Below, one piece after another: positions 42,435-51,217 of a DNA stretch of 64,000 bases (its first letter is position 1; the number at the start of each line of letters is the position of its first letter). The notes beneath the pieces were generated by a model. That model saw only the letters and a list, made by a program, of their open reading frames with translations. It searched no databases and was not told the DNA's origin. The stretch lies in the NCBI RefSeq assembly GCF_023241715.1, contig NZ_JALQCW010000065.1, forward strand, positions 124,001 to 188,000, in the 5' to 3' direction. The position numbers were made by a program, and so were the translations under genes. The stretch comes from Pseudomonas morbosilactucae. Lineage in GTDB: Bacteria > Pseudomonadota > Gammaproteobacteria > Pseudomonadales > Pseudomonadaceae.

Positions 42435-42467
42435 TTGAACTAGGCGGCGCCAACCCTGTGTTAATAT
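42435..42467 (+). promoter_or_regulatory. candidate promoter for hldE
   Basis: TGTTAATAT (42459-42467) is an extended -10. TTGAAC at 42435-42440 could be the -35, but the spacer is 21 bp, longer than usual. It lies 35 bp before the hldE ATG in the 102-bp gap after cysC. Confidence 0.4.
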
Positions 42468-42501
42468 CGCGCCCCTGTTCATTTTGTATGTGGGTTGCTC
42501 C

Positions 42502-43926
42502 ATGAAGTTGTCCATGCCGCGATTCGATCAAGCCCCTGTCTTGGTGGTCGGCGATGTCATGCTCGACCGTTACTGGCATGGTGGTACCTCACGGATTTCC
42601 CCTGAGGCGCCGGTGCCGGTGGTCAAGGTCGAGCAAATCGAGGACCGCCCCGGCGGTGCCGCCAACGTTGCCCTGAACATCGCCGCCCTCGGCGCACCTG
42701 CCTCATTGGTGGGCGTGACCGGTGACGATGAAGCGGCTGAAAGCCTGACCAACAGTCTCCACGGCGCTGGTGTACGGGCTATTTTCCAACGCATCGCCCA
42801 TCAGCCGACCATCGTCAAGCTGCGGGTCATGAGTCGTCACCAGCAACTGCTGCGAATTGATTTCGAAGAGCCGTTCGCCACTGACGCCCTGGCCCTGGCC
42901 ACTGAAGTCGACGCGTTGCTAGAGGGGGTCAAGGTGCTGGTGTTGTCGGACTACGGCAAAGGCGCCCTGAAGAACCATCAGGTCCTGATCCAGGCCGCCC
43001 GCAACCGCGGTATTCCGGTGCTGGCGGACCCCAAGGGCAAGGATTTCTCCATCTACCGTGGCGCCAGCCTGATCACCCCTAACCTCAGTGAGTTCGAAAC
43101 CATCGTTGGTGGTTGTGCCGACGAGCACGAACTGGTGAGCAAGGGCGCAACGCTGATGCACGACCTGGAATTGGGTGCCTTGCTGGTGACCCGTGGCGAG
43201 CACGGTATGACCCTGCTGCGCCCCGATCATCCGGCCCTGCATTTGCCGGCCCGGGCCCGTGAAGTGTTCGATGTCACCGGTGCCGGCGATACCGTCATCT
43301 CGACCCTGGCTGCGGCCATTGCGGCCGGCGAAGAGCTGCCCCACGCGGTGGCCCTGGCCAATCTGGCGGCGGGCATTGTGGTGGGCAAACTCGGTACTGC
43401 GGCGATCAGCGCCCCGGAGCTGCGTCGTGCCATCCAGCGTGAGGAAGGTTCCGAGCGTGGTGTGCTGAGCCTCGACCAGTTGTTGCTGGCGATCGACGAT
43501 GCCCGTGCGCACAACGAGAAGATTGTCTTCACCAACGGCTGTTTCGACATTCTCCATGCCGGCCACGTGACCTACTTGGAGCAGGCGCGTGCCCAGGGCG
43601 ATCGCCTGATCGTGGCGATCAACGACGATGCGTCGGTCAGCCGCCTGAAAGGGCCAGGCCGACCGATCAACAGCGTTGACCGGCGCATGGCCGTGCTGGC
43701 GGGGTTGGGCGCGGTGGATTGGGTAATCAGCTTCCCTGAAGGTACGCCGGAAAACCTGCTGAGCCAGGTCAAGCCCGATGTGCTGGTCAAGGGCGGTGAC
43801 TACGGTATCGACCAAGTGGTCGGCGCCGATATCGTCAAGGCCTACGGCGGTACGGTGAAGGTCTTGGGGCTGGTGGAAAACAGCTCGACCACCGCCATCG
43901 TAGAGAAAATCCGCAAGTCCGAGTAA
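42502..43926 (+). CDS. hldE: bifunctional heptose 7-phosphate kinase / heptose 1-phosphate adenylyltransferase
   Basis: HldE carries out two steps of ADP-L-glycero-beta-D-manno-heptose synthesis, the donor for WaaC and WaaF. 474 residues. The N-terminal ribokinase-type domain (about 1-318) has RPGGAANVALNIAALG and DVTGAGDTVISTL; the C-terminal nucleotidyltransferase domain (about 340-474) has FTNGCFDILHAGHVTYL. Length matches the fused enzyme of other pseudomonads. The ATG at 42502 (MKLSMPRF) aligns with the family; an in-frame ATG at 42484 adds six residues. It is convergent with the next gene. Confidence 0.97.
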   Translation: MKLSMPRFDQAPVLVVGDVMLDRYWHGGTSRISPEAPVPVVKVEQIEDRPGGAANVALNIAALGAPASLVGVTGDDEAAESLTNSLHGAGVRAIFQRIAHQPTIVKLRVMSRHQQLLRIDFEEPFATDALALATEVDALLEGVKVLVLSDYGKGALKNHQVLIQAARNRGIPVLADPKGKDFSIYRGASLITPNLSEFETIVGGCADEHELVSKGATLMHDLELGALLVTRGEHGMTLLRPDHPALHLPARAREVFDVTGAGDTVISTLAAAIAAGEELPHAVALANLAAGIVVGKLGTAAISAPELRRAIQREEGSERGVLSLDQLLLAIDDARAHNEKIVFTNGCFDILHAGHVTYLEQARAQGDRLIVAINDDASVSRLKGPGRPINSVDRRMAVLAGLGAVDWVISFPEGTPENLLSQVKPDVLVKGGDYGIDQVVGADIVKAYGGTVKVLGLVENSSTTAIVEKIRKSE

Positions 43927-43941
43927 GGCCTGTCGGGTGTT

Positions 43942-43967
43942 GGCGTGTTCCCGCAGGGGAGCACGCC
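43942..43967. terminator. hairpin between convergent hldE and an unknown gene
   Basis: GGCGTGTTCCC (43942-43952) pairs with GGGAGCACGCC (43957-43967) with one G-T pair and a 4-nt loop. No T-tract on either side. It sits between convergent stops and may act as a shared transcription barrier. Confidence 0.45.
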
Positions 43968-43977
43968 GCCTGTGGGT

Positions 43978-44949
43978 TCAGCGTTGCTGGCTGGCCTTCG
44001 CGGGCACGATCTTGCGCAAGATCTGCCGCGCCTTGCCGGTCAAACGCTTGAGTTTCGAGTCCTTTTCCGGCGCACTCAGGCCACGCTGCCTGAGCCAGTC
44101 TTTCCAGCGAATCCGCTCATCACGCACCAGCCAACCGTCCTGTTGGGCGAAGCTTTCTGCCAGGTACAAACCGCGAGTGCTGGCCGGGTGCAGGCGGTCT
44201 TTTTTCAGGGTGTAGAGCTCGCCGCAAGGCTGGCCATCCGTCAGCGGCATCAGGTACAGGTCCGGGCGCTTGCGATCCAGGCGTGCGACCAGTTGGTCGC
44301 CTTCCAGGCGTTCGTCGACATGGAACAGGCTCAGGGACTTGGCTTCCTTGGGGACGTCGAGGCGCAAGTCATAAATCAATTGCAATGACGCTGTGGGCAG
44401 GTGGACATAGGCCCGTGGGCGCTCGATCAATTGCAGGTTGGCGCACCGCACCGGGCGCGCCGCGCCAGACAGCGGCGTCAGGCGAAAGGGCAGGGCTTCG
44501 CGGTAATGCAGGGCGCCGGAGTAGGGCGTGGGCAGCCAGGTGTCGTTGAAGCGCCCGCCCAGCCAGCCCTCGGGCGTCTCCAGCAGGCATTCTTCGGCGA
44601 TTTCCTGGATGGCCGTGTGCAGCGGCAGGTTCAGTTCCTGGGCCGGTACGTAACCGGAGATCAGCTTGAGCACCACGTCGCCGCGATCCTGACGGCGCTG
44701 GCGCACCAATACCCAGTAGTCGCGGTTTTGCCAATGCAGGGTCAGGCGCACCGAGACCCCGAGGTTGGCCAGTTCCAGGGCGAAACGCTCGGGATCGGCC
44801 ACGGCCACCGGGCGGCGGCGTTGCAGGGTCTGGGAAAAATTTAGCGGCATCCCGACGCTCTGGTAGCTCAGGCCTTCGGGGGTCGCTTCGACGAATAACG
44901 GCAGGGTCTTGAAGTTGCTGGGGTTCTTTCTTATCAGCGTTCGCGGCAT
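43978..44949 (-). CDS. conserved protein of unknown function with a degenerate Nudix-like segment
   Basis: 323 residues, not recognised as any characterised family. The N-terminus is MPRTLIRKNPSNFKTLPLFVE, and the protein is soluble with no signal peptide. Residues around 110-135 read SGYVPAQELNLPLHTAIQEI then AEECLLETPEGW. This resembles a Nudix box (G-x5-E ... EIAEEC), but the spacing is off by two and the conserved Arg is Gln, so activity is doubtful. The C-terminus is strongly basic (KLKRLTGKARQILRKIVPAK). AAGGAG precedes the ATG. It lies downstream of the aldo/keto reductase and FAD oxidoreductase genes on the same strand, probably one operon. Its role is unknown. Confidence 0.75.
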   Translation of the reverse strand: MPRTLIRKNPSNFKTLPLFVEATPEGLSYQSVGMPLNFSQTLQRRRPVAVADPERFALELANLGVSVRLTLHWQNRDYWVLVRQRRQDRGDVVLKLISGYVPAQELNLPLHTAIQEIAEECLLETPEGWLGGRFNDTWLPTPYSGALHYREALPFRLTPLSGAARPVRCANLQLIERPRAYVHLPTASLQLIYDLRLDVPKEAKSLSLFHVDERLEGDQLVARLDRKRPDLYLMPLTDGQPCGELYTLKKDRLHPASTRGLYLAESFAQQDGWLVRDERIRWKDWLRQRGLSAPEKDSKLKRLTGKARQILRKIVPAKASQQR

Positions 44950-44990
44950 GTCGGCTCCTTCTTGCGTCGGGGTCGGCCGCGTCGGCGGCA

Positions 44991-45803
44991 TCAGTTTTTG
45001 CTCAGGACCTGGGCAACGGTCGTCACATTATGGGCCAGGTGCAGGGGGTTGATGGTCCCGACAATAGCACTGGCAACGCCCGGCTGGTCAAACAACAACT
45101 CGAAGCTGGCGCGGACCGGGTCCACGCCCGGGCTGAGGCACACGTGGCCGCTGGCCAGGGCCTTTTTCACCAGGATGGCTTTGCCGTGGCGCGCCGCATA
45201 ATCAATGACCGCCCGCTCGCTTTGTTCGTTCAGATTGTAGGTGACCATGGCGCAGTCGCCTTGCTCCAGTGCCTTGAGGCCGCCTTCGACGGTCTTGCCG
45301 GAAAAGCCGAAGCCACGGATCTTGCCTTCACGCTTGAGCGCCGCCAGGGTCTGGTAGACCTCGCCGTCATCGAGGATCGCCAAGTCATTGCCATCGGAGT
45401 GCACCAGCACCAGATCGATCACATCGGTTTCCAGGCGTTGCAGGCTGCGTTCCACCGATGCGCGGGTGTGCTGGGCGCTGAAGTCGTGCTGGGACAGGCC
45501 GTTGCTGAACTCTTCTCCCACCTTGCTGACAATCACCCAGTCCTGGCGCTGACCGCGCAGCAGCGGGCCCAGGCGTTCTTCACTGCGGCCGTAGGCCGGC
45601 GCGGTGTCGATCAGGTTGATGCCCAGGTCGCGGGCCAGTTTGAGCAGCATGCGGGCTTCGTCGTCCCCCGGGATCTGGAAGCCATTGGGGTACTTGACCC
45701 CTTGGTCGCGGCCCAGCTTGACGGTGCCCAGGCCCAGGGGCGACACCTGCAAGCCGGTGTTGCCCAGGGGGCGATGAAGGTCGTGCAGGGTGGCTTGGCT
45801 CAT
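44991..45803 (-). CDS. aldo/keto reductase
   Basis: 270-residue NADPH-dependent aldo/keto reductase. The (beta/alpha)8 barrel motifs are visible: LGLGTVKLG near the N-terminus, LIDTAPAYG with catalytic Asp and Tyr, VIVSKVGEE with the Lys, and LVLVHSDG in place of the usual His. The C-terminal IVGTINPLHLAHNV binds the cofactor. The start overlaps the stop of the upstream FAD oxidoreductase by 4 nt (ATGA), so the pair is co-translated. Substrate unknown; its neighbour suggests handling of an amino acid or sugar derivative, but that is a guess. Confidence 0.9.
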   Translation of the reverse strand: MSQATLHDLHRPLGNTGLQVSPLGLGTVKLGRDQGVKYPNGFQIPGDDEARMLLKLARDLGINLIDTAPAYGRSEERLGPLLRGQRQDWVIVSKVGEEFSNGLSQHDFSAQHTRASVERSLQRLETDVIDLVLVHSDGNDLAILDDGEVYQTLAALKREGKIRGFGFSGKTVEGGLKALEQGDCAMVTYNLNEQSERAVIDYAARHGKAILVKKALASGHVCLSPGVDPVRASFELLFDQPGVASAIVGTINPLHLAHNVTTVAQVLSKN

Positions 45804-46975
45804 GGCAACAGTTGCTCCCAGGCGGGTTGTGCCACGGGCGGCTTGGGCAGACTGGGCAAGGTGTGCGCAGGGCCAGGCTGGATACCGTCACGGGCCAGCG
45901 CGGCCAACACCCGGTCGGCGAAATCCGGGGCCAGGGCCAATTTGGTCGGCCAGCCCACCAGCAGGCGATTCTGTTCGGCGAGAAAGGCGTTGTCCGGCCG
46001 GGTCAGGCCCGATTGTGCCGGCTCGGCGCGATCCACCCGCAAGGTGGCCCATTGCGCCTGGCTCAGGTCGACCCAGGGCAGCAGGTTGCCCAGCTCTTTT
46101 TGCGCGGCCGCGATCTGTGCGGCCGGTTCCCGGGCCACGCCTTCGGCTTCGGCGATGTCGCCACCCAGGTACCAGACCCACTGGCCATCGGCTGCAGGAT
46201 GGGTGGTCACGGTGATCCGTGGCTTGGGGCCGCCGCCCAGGCAGTGGGCGTACAGCGGTTTCAGGCTCGGGCCCTTGACCATCACCATGTGCAAGGGGCG
46301 GCGTTGCATGGTCGGCTGGCTCAGGCCCAGGGCGCTGAGCAGTTCGGCGTTGCCGGCACCGGCGCTGAGGACGATGCGCTGGGCACGGATTTCGCGCTCA
46401 TCGACGCGCAGCCCGACCAGTTCGCCCTGCTCCAGCAGCGGCTCGACGTGCTGCCCGGCCAGCAGGCCGTCACCGGCCAGTTGGGCCAGGCGCTCGATCA
46501 GGCTGGGCACGTCCACCACCAGTTCGGCCAAGCGATAGACCTTGCCCTTGAAGCGCTTGTCTTGCAGGGCAGGGGGCAGTTGCTCGCCCTTGACCTGATC
46601 GACCCGGCCGCGCACCGCCTTGCTGGCGAAGAAGCTGGTGAGGTTGCCGGCCAGGGTGCCAGGGGACCAGAGGTAGTGGGCTTCCGAGAGCAGGCGCACG
46701 CTGGACAGGTCCAGTTCGCCGTTGCCGGCCAGGGCCTCGCGCCAGCGGCGGGGCATGTCGGCGATGGCTTCCGAGGCGCCGGTCAGGGCACCGTGCAGGG
46801 CGTATTTGGCGCCGCCGTGGATGATGCCCTGGGATTTCACACTCTGCCCGCCGCCGAGGCTGGCACTTTCCACCAGCACAGTGGAAAAGCCCTGGCGACG
46901 CAGGCGCGCGTTGAGCCAGAGCCCGGCGACGCCAGCGCCGACAATCAGCACGTCGGTGGAAATAGCGGATGGCAT
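45800..46975 (-). CDS. FAD-dependent oxidoreductase (DAO family)
   Basis: 391-residue flavoprotein of the D-amino-acid oxidase/glycerol-3-phosphate dehydrogenase type. The N-terminal dinucleotide-binding fold reads DVLIVGAGVAGLWLNARL with the GxGxxG pattern; GGGQSVKSQGIIHGGAKY is the substrate-side loop, and RIVLSAGAGNAELL is the second FAD strand. The start at 46975 has GAGG 8 nt upstream, and the in-frame extension to 47008 is rejected. It is translationally coupled to the aldo/keto reductase. The P. aeruginosa homologue (PA4991) occupies a similar place. Substrate not visible. Confidence 0.87.
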   Translation of the reverse strand: MPSAISTDVLIVGAGVAGLWLNARLRRQGFSTVLVESASLGGGQSVKSQGIIHGGAKYALHGALTGASEAIADMPRRWREALAGNGELDLSSVRLLSEAHYLWSPGTLAGNLTSFFASKAVRGRVDQVKGEQLPPALQDKRFKGKVYRLAELVVDVPSLIERLAQLAGDGLLAGQHVEPLLEQGELVGLRVDEREIRAQRIVLSAGAGNAELLSALGLSQPTMQRRPLHMVMVKGPSLKPLYAHCLGGGPKPRITVTTHPAADGQWVWYLGGDIAEAEGVAREPAAQIAAAQKELGNLLPWVDLSQAQWATLRVDRAEPAQSGLTRPDNAFLAEQNRLLVGWPTKLALAPDFADRVLAALARDGIQPGPAHTLPSLPKPPVAQPAWEQLLP

Positions 46976-47000
46976 GCAGCGACCTCGGGAAATAAAACGA

Positions 47001-47062
47001 AGCGGCAAGTTTCAAGCTTCAAGCCACAAGCTGCAAGCGTGGCGCTTTTCTTGCCGCTGTTT
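47001..47062. repeat. REP-like inverted repeat downstream of the SMR gene
   Basis: AGCGGCAAG (47001-47009) and CTTGCCGCT (47050-47058) flank CAAGCTTCAAGCCACAAGC. TTTTT follows on the plus strand, pointing away from the SMR gene, which runs on the minus strand. The element belongs to the same family as those at 2071, 11156 and 53561 and overlaps the space before the oxidoreductase start. Confidence 0.65.
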
Positions 47063-47063
47063 T

Positions 47064-47396
47064 TCAGTGCCCGGCGGTTTTCGAAAACAACTGGATCACC
47101 ACCACTCCCAGGACGATCAGGGCCATGCCGAGCATGGCCGGGATGTCGAGCTTCTGCCCGTAGAGGAACAGCGCGGCGATGCTGACCATGACAATGCCCA
47201 TGCCGGCCCAGACCGCGTAGGCCACGCCCACCGGCACCGTGCGCACCACCAGCGTCAGCATCCAGAAGGCGATGCCGTAGCCGACGATGATCAGCAGCAG
47301 GGGAATCGGGGTGCTCAGGCCCTTGACCGCTTTCATCGAAACAGTGGCGATCACTTCGGCGCAGATGGCGATGGCCAGGTAGTAGTAAGCGTTCAT
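47064..47396 (-). CDS. small multidrug resistance (SMR) family efflux protein
   Basis: 110 residues with four transmembrane helices. The essential membrane Glu14 is present (MNAYYYLAIAICAEVIATV). The motif KAVKGLSTPIP follows, and VPVGVAYAVWAGMGIV matches the EmrE/Sug family. It probably exports cationic drugs or guanidinium-like compounds by proton exchange; which subtype is uncertain. The ATG at 47396 is preceded by GAGGA. It is divergent from a LysR regulator 103 bp away, which may control it. Confidence 0.92.
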   Translation of the reverse strand: MNAYYYLAIAICAEVIATVSMKAVKGLSTPIPLLLIIVGYGIAFWMLTLVVRTVPVGVAYAVWAGMGIVMVSIAALFLYGQKLDIPAMLGMALIVLGVVVIQLFSKTAGH

Positions 47397-47470
47397 GGGG
47401 GTGTTCCTCGTGTAGATGCGGCGTTCTGAGGTGCGCATTCTAGGGCGAACACAGATGGGGTAAAGTCATT

Positions 47471-47493
47471 ACCTATCTGAATGGGAGATAGGT
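47471..47493. promoter_or_regulatory. candidate LysR operator over the regulator's ribosome site
   Basis: ACCTATCT (47471-47478) and AGATAGGT (47486-47493) form a perfect 8-bp dyad with a 7-nt spacer, containing a T-N11-A LysR box. Its right arm is the purine-rich sequence that should bind ribosomes just 6 nt before the LysR ATG. It lies between divergent SMR and LysR genes, so shared or auto-regulation is likely. Confidence 0.55.
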
Positions 47494-47499
47494 TGAACC

Positions 47500-48390
47500 A
47501 TGAGCGTGCAATGGAACCTGGAGCAAATGCGCTTGTTCGTCAGCGTGGCCGAGCAGCGTTCGTTTTCCGCTGTGGCGCGTCAGCAGCGCAAGGCCCAGTC
47601 GGCGGTCAGCAGTTCGATTGCCCTGCTGGAGGAAGACCTGGGCGTCAGCCTGTTCGAGCGTAGCAGCGGGCGCCAGCCCCGGCTTACCGAAGCCGGCAGC
47701 GCCCTGTTGCAGGAGGCCCGGGAAATATTGCGCCAATGCGATCGTCTCAACGGCCGGGCGCTAGCCATGATGCGCGGCCAGGAAGCCCGTTTGCGCCTGG
47801 CCCAGGACGAGGCGATGCCGTTTCAGCCGGTGCTCGACAGCCTGGAAGCCCTGGCCGAGGAATTCCCCAGCCTGGAAGTGCAACTGGCCAGCGCGGCCCA
47901 GGGCGATGTGGCGCGCAAACTCTTGGAGCGACGCGCTGACCTGGGCTTGCTGTTTCACCATGAGCACATGCCCGAGGCCCTGGAGCGGCAGGCGTTGGGT
48001 AGCGTCGAGATGGTCACGGTGTGCGCGGTGGGCCATCCCCTGGCCCATGAACAGCGTGTCGATCGCCAACTGTTGGCGCGCCACCGGCAGTTGTTGATTT
48101 CACCCTTGACCAGCGGCTACCCCGGCGGCGAAGCGATCAGCCCCCAGGTGTGGCGCGCCGACAGTTTCTACGTCATGGCCGAGTGGCTGATGCGGGGCCT
48201 GGGCTGGGCCTGGCTGCCGCGGCACGTGGTGCAGTACCCGGCCTATCAGCACCAGATGGTGGAACTGGTCAGTGAATGGACCCCGCCGGCGCTGGTGGTG
48301 GAGTTGGTCTGGCGCCGAGACGAGCCCCTGGGCCTGGCTGCCCGTTGGCTGGCGCAACGTTTTGCCGTGCACTTGAAGGCGATTGGCTAA
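47500..48390 (+). CDS. LysR-type transcriptional regulator
   Basis: 296 residues. The N-terminal winged helix-turn-helix (about 4-62) reads LEQMRLFVSVAEQRSFSAVA then a second helix AQSAVSSSIALLEEDLGV, typical of LysR. The periplasmic-binding-protein-like effector domain fills the rest (about 88-290). The ATG at 47500 follows the dyad operator closely. It is divergent from the SMR gene, so it is likely its regulator. The effector is unknown. waaA starts 22 bp downstream on the same strand but is probably an independent core gene. Confidence 0.93.
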   Translation: MSVQWNLEQMRLFVSVAEQRSFSAVARQQRKAQSAVSSSIALLEEDLGVSLFERSSGRQPRLTEAGSALLQEAREILRQCDRLNGRALAMMRGQEARLRLAQDEAMPFQPVLDSLEALAEEFPSLEVQLASAAQGDVARKLLERRADLGLLFHHEHMPEALERQALGSVEMVTVCAVGHPLAHEQRVDRQLLARHRQLLISPLTSGYPGGEAISPQVWRADSFYVMAEWLMRGLGWAWLPRHVVQYPAYQHQMVELVSEWTPPALVVELVWRRDEPLGLAARWLAQRFAVHLKAIG

Positions 48391-48412
48391 AAAACCGATA
48401 AACTCCGCCGCC

Positions 48413-49696
48413 ATGAATAGAACTCTCTACACCGCGCTGTTTTACCTGGGGCTGCCATTGGTGGCGATTCGGCTGTGGCTTCGGGCGCGCAAGGCGCCGG
48501 CCTATGCCCGGCGGATTGGCGAACGCTTCTCCTTCGGCCTGCCGCCGCTGCAGCCCGGGGGGATCTGGGTGCACGCGGTCTCGGTGGGTGAAAGCATCGC
48601 CGCCGCGCCGATGATCCGTCGATTGCTGGCCCAGTACCCGCAATGGCCGATCACCGTGACCTGCATGACGCCCACCGGCTCCGAACGGATCCAGGCCCTG
48701 TTCGCCAATGAACCGCGGATCCAGCACTGCTACCTGCCCTATGACTTGCCGTGCGCTGCTGCGCGCTTTCTGGATCGGCTGCAGCCCCGGCTGGCAGTCA
48801 TCATGGAAACCGAACTGTGGCCGAACCATATTCATCAGTGCGCCAAACGCGGGATTCCAGTGGCCCTGGCCAATGCCCGATTGTCTGCACGCTCAGCCAA
48901 GGGCTACGGCCGCTTTGCCCGGTTGACCCGGCCAATGCTTCAGGAAATGAGCCTGTTCGCGGTGCAGACCGAGGCCGAGGCGGAACGCTTTCGTGCCCTG
49001 GGCGCGCGGCCGGAAACGGTCGAGGTGACCGGCTCGATCAAGTTCGACCTGACCATCGACCCGCAATTGCTGGCACGCGCCGCCGAGTTGCGTCAGCAAT
49101 GGGGCGCTCTGGAGCGTCCGGTGTGGATCGCCGCCAGCACCCATGACGGCGAAGATGCGGTGGTGCTCGATGCCCATCGTCGCCTGCTGGACAGTTACCC
49201 CAACGCCTTGCTGATTCTGGTGCCGCGTCACCCTGAGCGCTTCGATTCAGTGTTCGAGCTGTGTCGGCAACAGGGCTTTGCCACGGTGCGCCGCTCCAGC
49301 GCCGAACCGGTGGGCAGCCACACCTCGGTGTTGTTGGGCGACACCATGGGCGAGCTGCTGTTTCTGTATGCCTTGGCCGACAGCGCGTTTGTCGGCGGCA
49401 GCCTGGTGCCCAATGGCGGGCACAATCTGCTGGAGCCGGCGGCCCTGGCCAAGCCGGTGCTGAGCGGGCCGCACCTGTTCAACTTCCTGGAAATCGCCGC
49501 CCTGCTGCGCGAGGCCGGTGCGCTGCAGGAAGTGGAGGACGCCGAAGGCTTGGCGGTGGCGGTGCAGCGTCTATTCGAGCTGCCACGGGATGCACAGAAA
49601 ATGGCCGAAGCCGGGCTCAAGGTCATGGCCGCCAACCAGGGGGCATTGCAGCGTTTGCTGGATGGCTTGGGAGGCTTGCTCAAGGCTCGCCCCTGA
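48413..49696 (+). CDS. waaA: 3-deoxy-D-manno-octulosonic acid (Kdo) transferase
   Basis: WaaA adds Kdo residues to lipid IVA, the first core step. The 427-residue protein has an N-terminal membrane anchor (about 4-22), the GPPLQPGGIWVHAVSVGES motif in the first domain, METELWPNHI with the essential Glu, and a GT-B C-terminus with GGSLVPNGGHNLLEPAALA. The ATG at 48413 follows the LysR stop by 22 bp. It is separated from the rest of the LPS genes by about 4 kb, as in P. aeruginosa. A strong 18-bp terminator follows. Confidence 0.96.
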   Translation: MNRTLYTALFYLGLPLVAIRLWLRARKAPAYARRIGERFSFGLPPLQPGGIWVHAVSVGESIAAAPMIRRLLAQYPQWPITVTCMTPTGSERIQALFANEPRIQHCYLPYDLPCAAARFLDRLQPRLAVIMETELWPNHIHQCAKRGIPVALANARLSARSAKGYGRFARLTRPMLQEMSLFAVQTEAEAERFRALGARPETVEVTGSIKFDLTIDPQLLARAAELRQQWGALERPVWIAASTHDGEDAVVLDAHRRLLDSYPNALLILVPRHPERFDSVFELCRQQGFATVRRSSAEPVGSHTSVLLGDTMGELLFLYALADSAFVGGSLVPNGGHNLLEPAALAKPVLSGPHLFNFLEIAALLREAGALQEVEDAEGLAVAVQRLFELPRDAQKMAEAGLKVMAANQGALQRLLDGLGGLLKARP

Positions 49697-49719
49697 CGTC
49701 ACTGCTGGAGGCTGAACGC

Positions 49720-49765
49720 AAAAGGCCGGTGCGATTCCTGTGAATCGCACCGGCCTTTTTTGTGC
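49720..49765. terminator. strong bidirectional terminator between waaA and tolC
   Basis: A perfect 18-bp stem, arms at 49720-49737 (AAAAGGCCGGTGCGATTC) and 49742-49759, with a 4-nt loop. T residues follow on the plus strand and A residues precede, so U-tracts exist on both transcripts. It sits between convergent waaA and the TolC-like gene. Confidence 0.95.
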
Positions 49766-49780
49766 CTGTCGCGGCGAGGT

Positions 49781-51217
49781 TCAGCGCGCCTGCAATTGCT
49801 CTTGGGCCGCTTTGGCCAGGTCCGGCGGCAGGAAGTCGCGGTCCGGGTTGTAGTCGGCTTTCAGGTAGCGCGACAGGTCTTGCAGATCCCCGGGGTTCAG
49901 GGTTCCGGCGGCCTGCTTCAGGCGCAGGTTGTCGAGGATGTAGTCGTAGCGGCTGTTGTTGTAGTTGCGCACCGAGGTGTACAGCTGGCGCTGGGCATCG
50001 AGCACGTCGACGATGTTACGGGTCCCCACCTGATAGCCGATTTCCGTGGCTTCAACGGCGCTCTGGTTGGAGATGATCGACTGGCGCCGCGCCTGGACCT
50101 GCTCGACATCGGTGTTCACCGCGCGGTGCAGGTTGCGGGTGTTTTCCACCACCTGGCGGCGCAGGGATTCACGCTGCTGTTCGGTCTGGCTCAGGCGTGA
50201 GTACGACTCGCGCACTTGGGAGCTGGTCAGGCCGCCGCTGAAGATCGGGATGTTCAACTGCAAGCCGACACTGCGCTGTTCGACGTCGCCACCGTAACGC
50301 TGGCCTTGCAGGGCCGGGTCCGGGTTGCTGAAGCCGAAGGCGTCGTTGTCGCCCTTCTTGTACTGCGCCACGGCGTCCAGGGTGGGTGCATGGCCGGCCT
50401 TGCGCTGCTTGAGGGTTTCTTCGGCGGCGCTGACCGCGTAGTTGCTGGCCAGCAGATTGAGGTTCTGCTTGGCGGCGGTGTCGACCCAGGCCTTGGCGTC
50501 GTTCGGTGAGGGCGCCAGCACCGGCAGGGTGTGGACGATGCCCTGGATTGAGTTGTACTGGCGGTTGGTCAGGGTGATCAGGGCTTCGAACGCATCGTCC
50601 ACCTGGCGCTGGGCGAGGATCCGGTTGGCCCGGGCGGTGTCGTAGCTGGCCTGGGATTGCAGGACGTCGGTCTTGTCCGACAGGCCCACGTCGAAGCGCT
50701 CGTTGGACTGGTCCAGCTGTCGTTTGAAGGCCGACTCTTCGGCCTTGGTCGAGGCCAGGTTGTCCTGGGCGCGCAGCACCGCGAAGTAGTTTTCCGCGCT
50801 TTGCAGGATCAGGTTCTGTTCAGTGGCCGAGAGCTGCAGGGCAGCCTGCTCGTTGACGTCCTTGGCGGCCTGCAACTGGAACCAGCGATCGGCGCGGAAC
50901 AGTGGCTGGGCCAGGGTCGCCTGGTACACCGTGCCGCTGCGTGTGGAGGTCGCCGAAGGCCGATCGATTTGCGTGCGGGTGTTGTTCAGGTCTGCACCGG
51001 CCGAGAGGTTGGGCAGCAGGCCGGCACGGGCCTGGGGCACCACTTCCTTCTGGGCGCCGTATTGGGCGCGGGCGGCAGCCAGGTCGGCGTTGTTGTCCAC
51101 GGCTTCCTGGTAGACGCTGACCAGATCGGTCTTGGTGGTTAAGGGCGCTTCTGCTGCCCAAGCCATTCCATTGGACGCACAAGACACGGCAAGGGCCAGT
51201 GAGAGTTTGCGCAGCAT
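49781..51217 (-). CDS. tolC: TolC family outer membrane protein
   Basis: 478-residue outer-membrane efflux/secretion channel. A signal peptide (residues 1-21, cleaved near MAWA-AEAPL) leads into two OEP repeats: LVSVYQEAVDNNADLAAARAQY and the helical hairpins, with GYQVGTRNIVDVLDAQRQLY near the end. Length and order match the TolC/OpmH type that serves type I secretion and RND pumps. In P. aeruginosa OpmH (PA4974) is next to thiC, as here. It is divergent from thiC across a 448-bp gap. The substrate is set by inner-membrane partners not in the window. Confidence 0.93.
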   Translation of the reverse strand: MLRKLSLALAVSCASNGMAWAAEAPLTTKTDLVSVYQEAVDNNADLAAARAQYGAQKEVVPQARAGLLPNLSAGADLNNTRTQIDRPSATSTRSGTVYQATLAQPLFRADRWFQLQAAKDVNEQAALQLSATEQNLILQSAENYFAVLRAQDNLASTKAEESAFKRQLDQSNERFDVGLSDKTDVLQSQASYDTARANRILAQRQVDDAFEALITLTNRQYNSIQGIVHTLPVLAPSPNDAKAWVDTAAKQNLNLLASNYAVSAAEETLKQRKAGHAPTLDAVAQYKKGDNDAFGFSNPDPALQGQRYGGDVEQRSVGLQLNIPIFSGGLTSSQVRESYSRLSQTEQQRESLRRQVVENTRNLHRAVNTDVEQVQARRQSIISNQSAVEATEIGYQVGTRNIVDVLDAQRQLYTSVRNYNNSRYDYILDNLRLKQAAGTLNPGDLQDLSRYLKADYNPDRDFLPPDLAKAAQEQLQAR

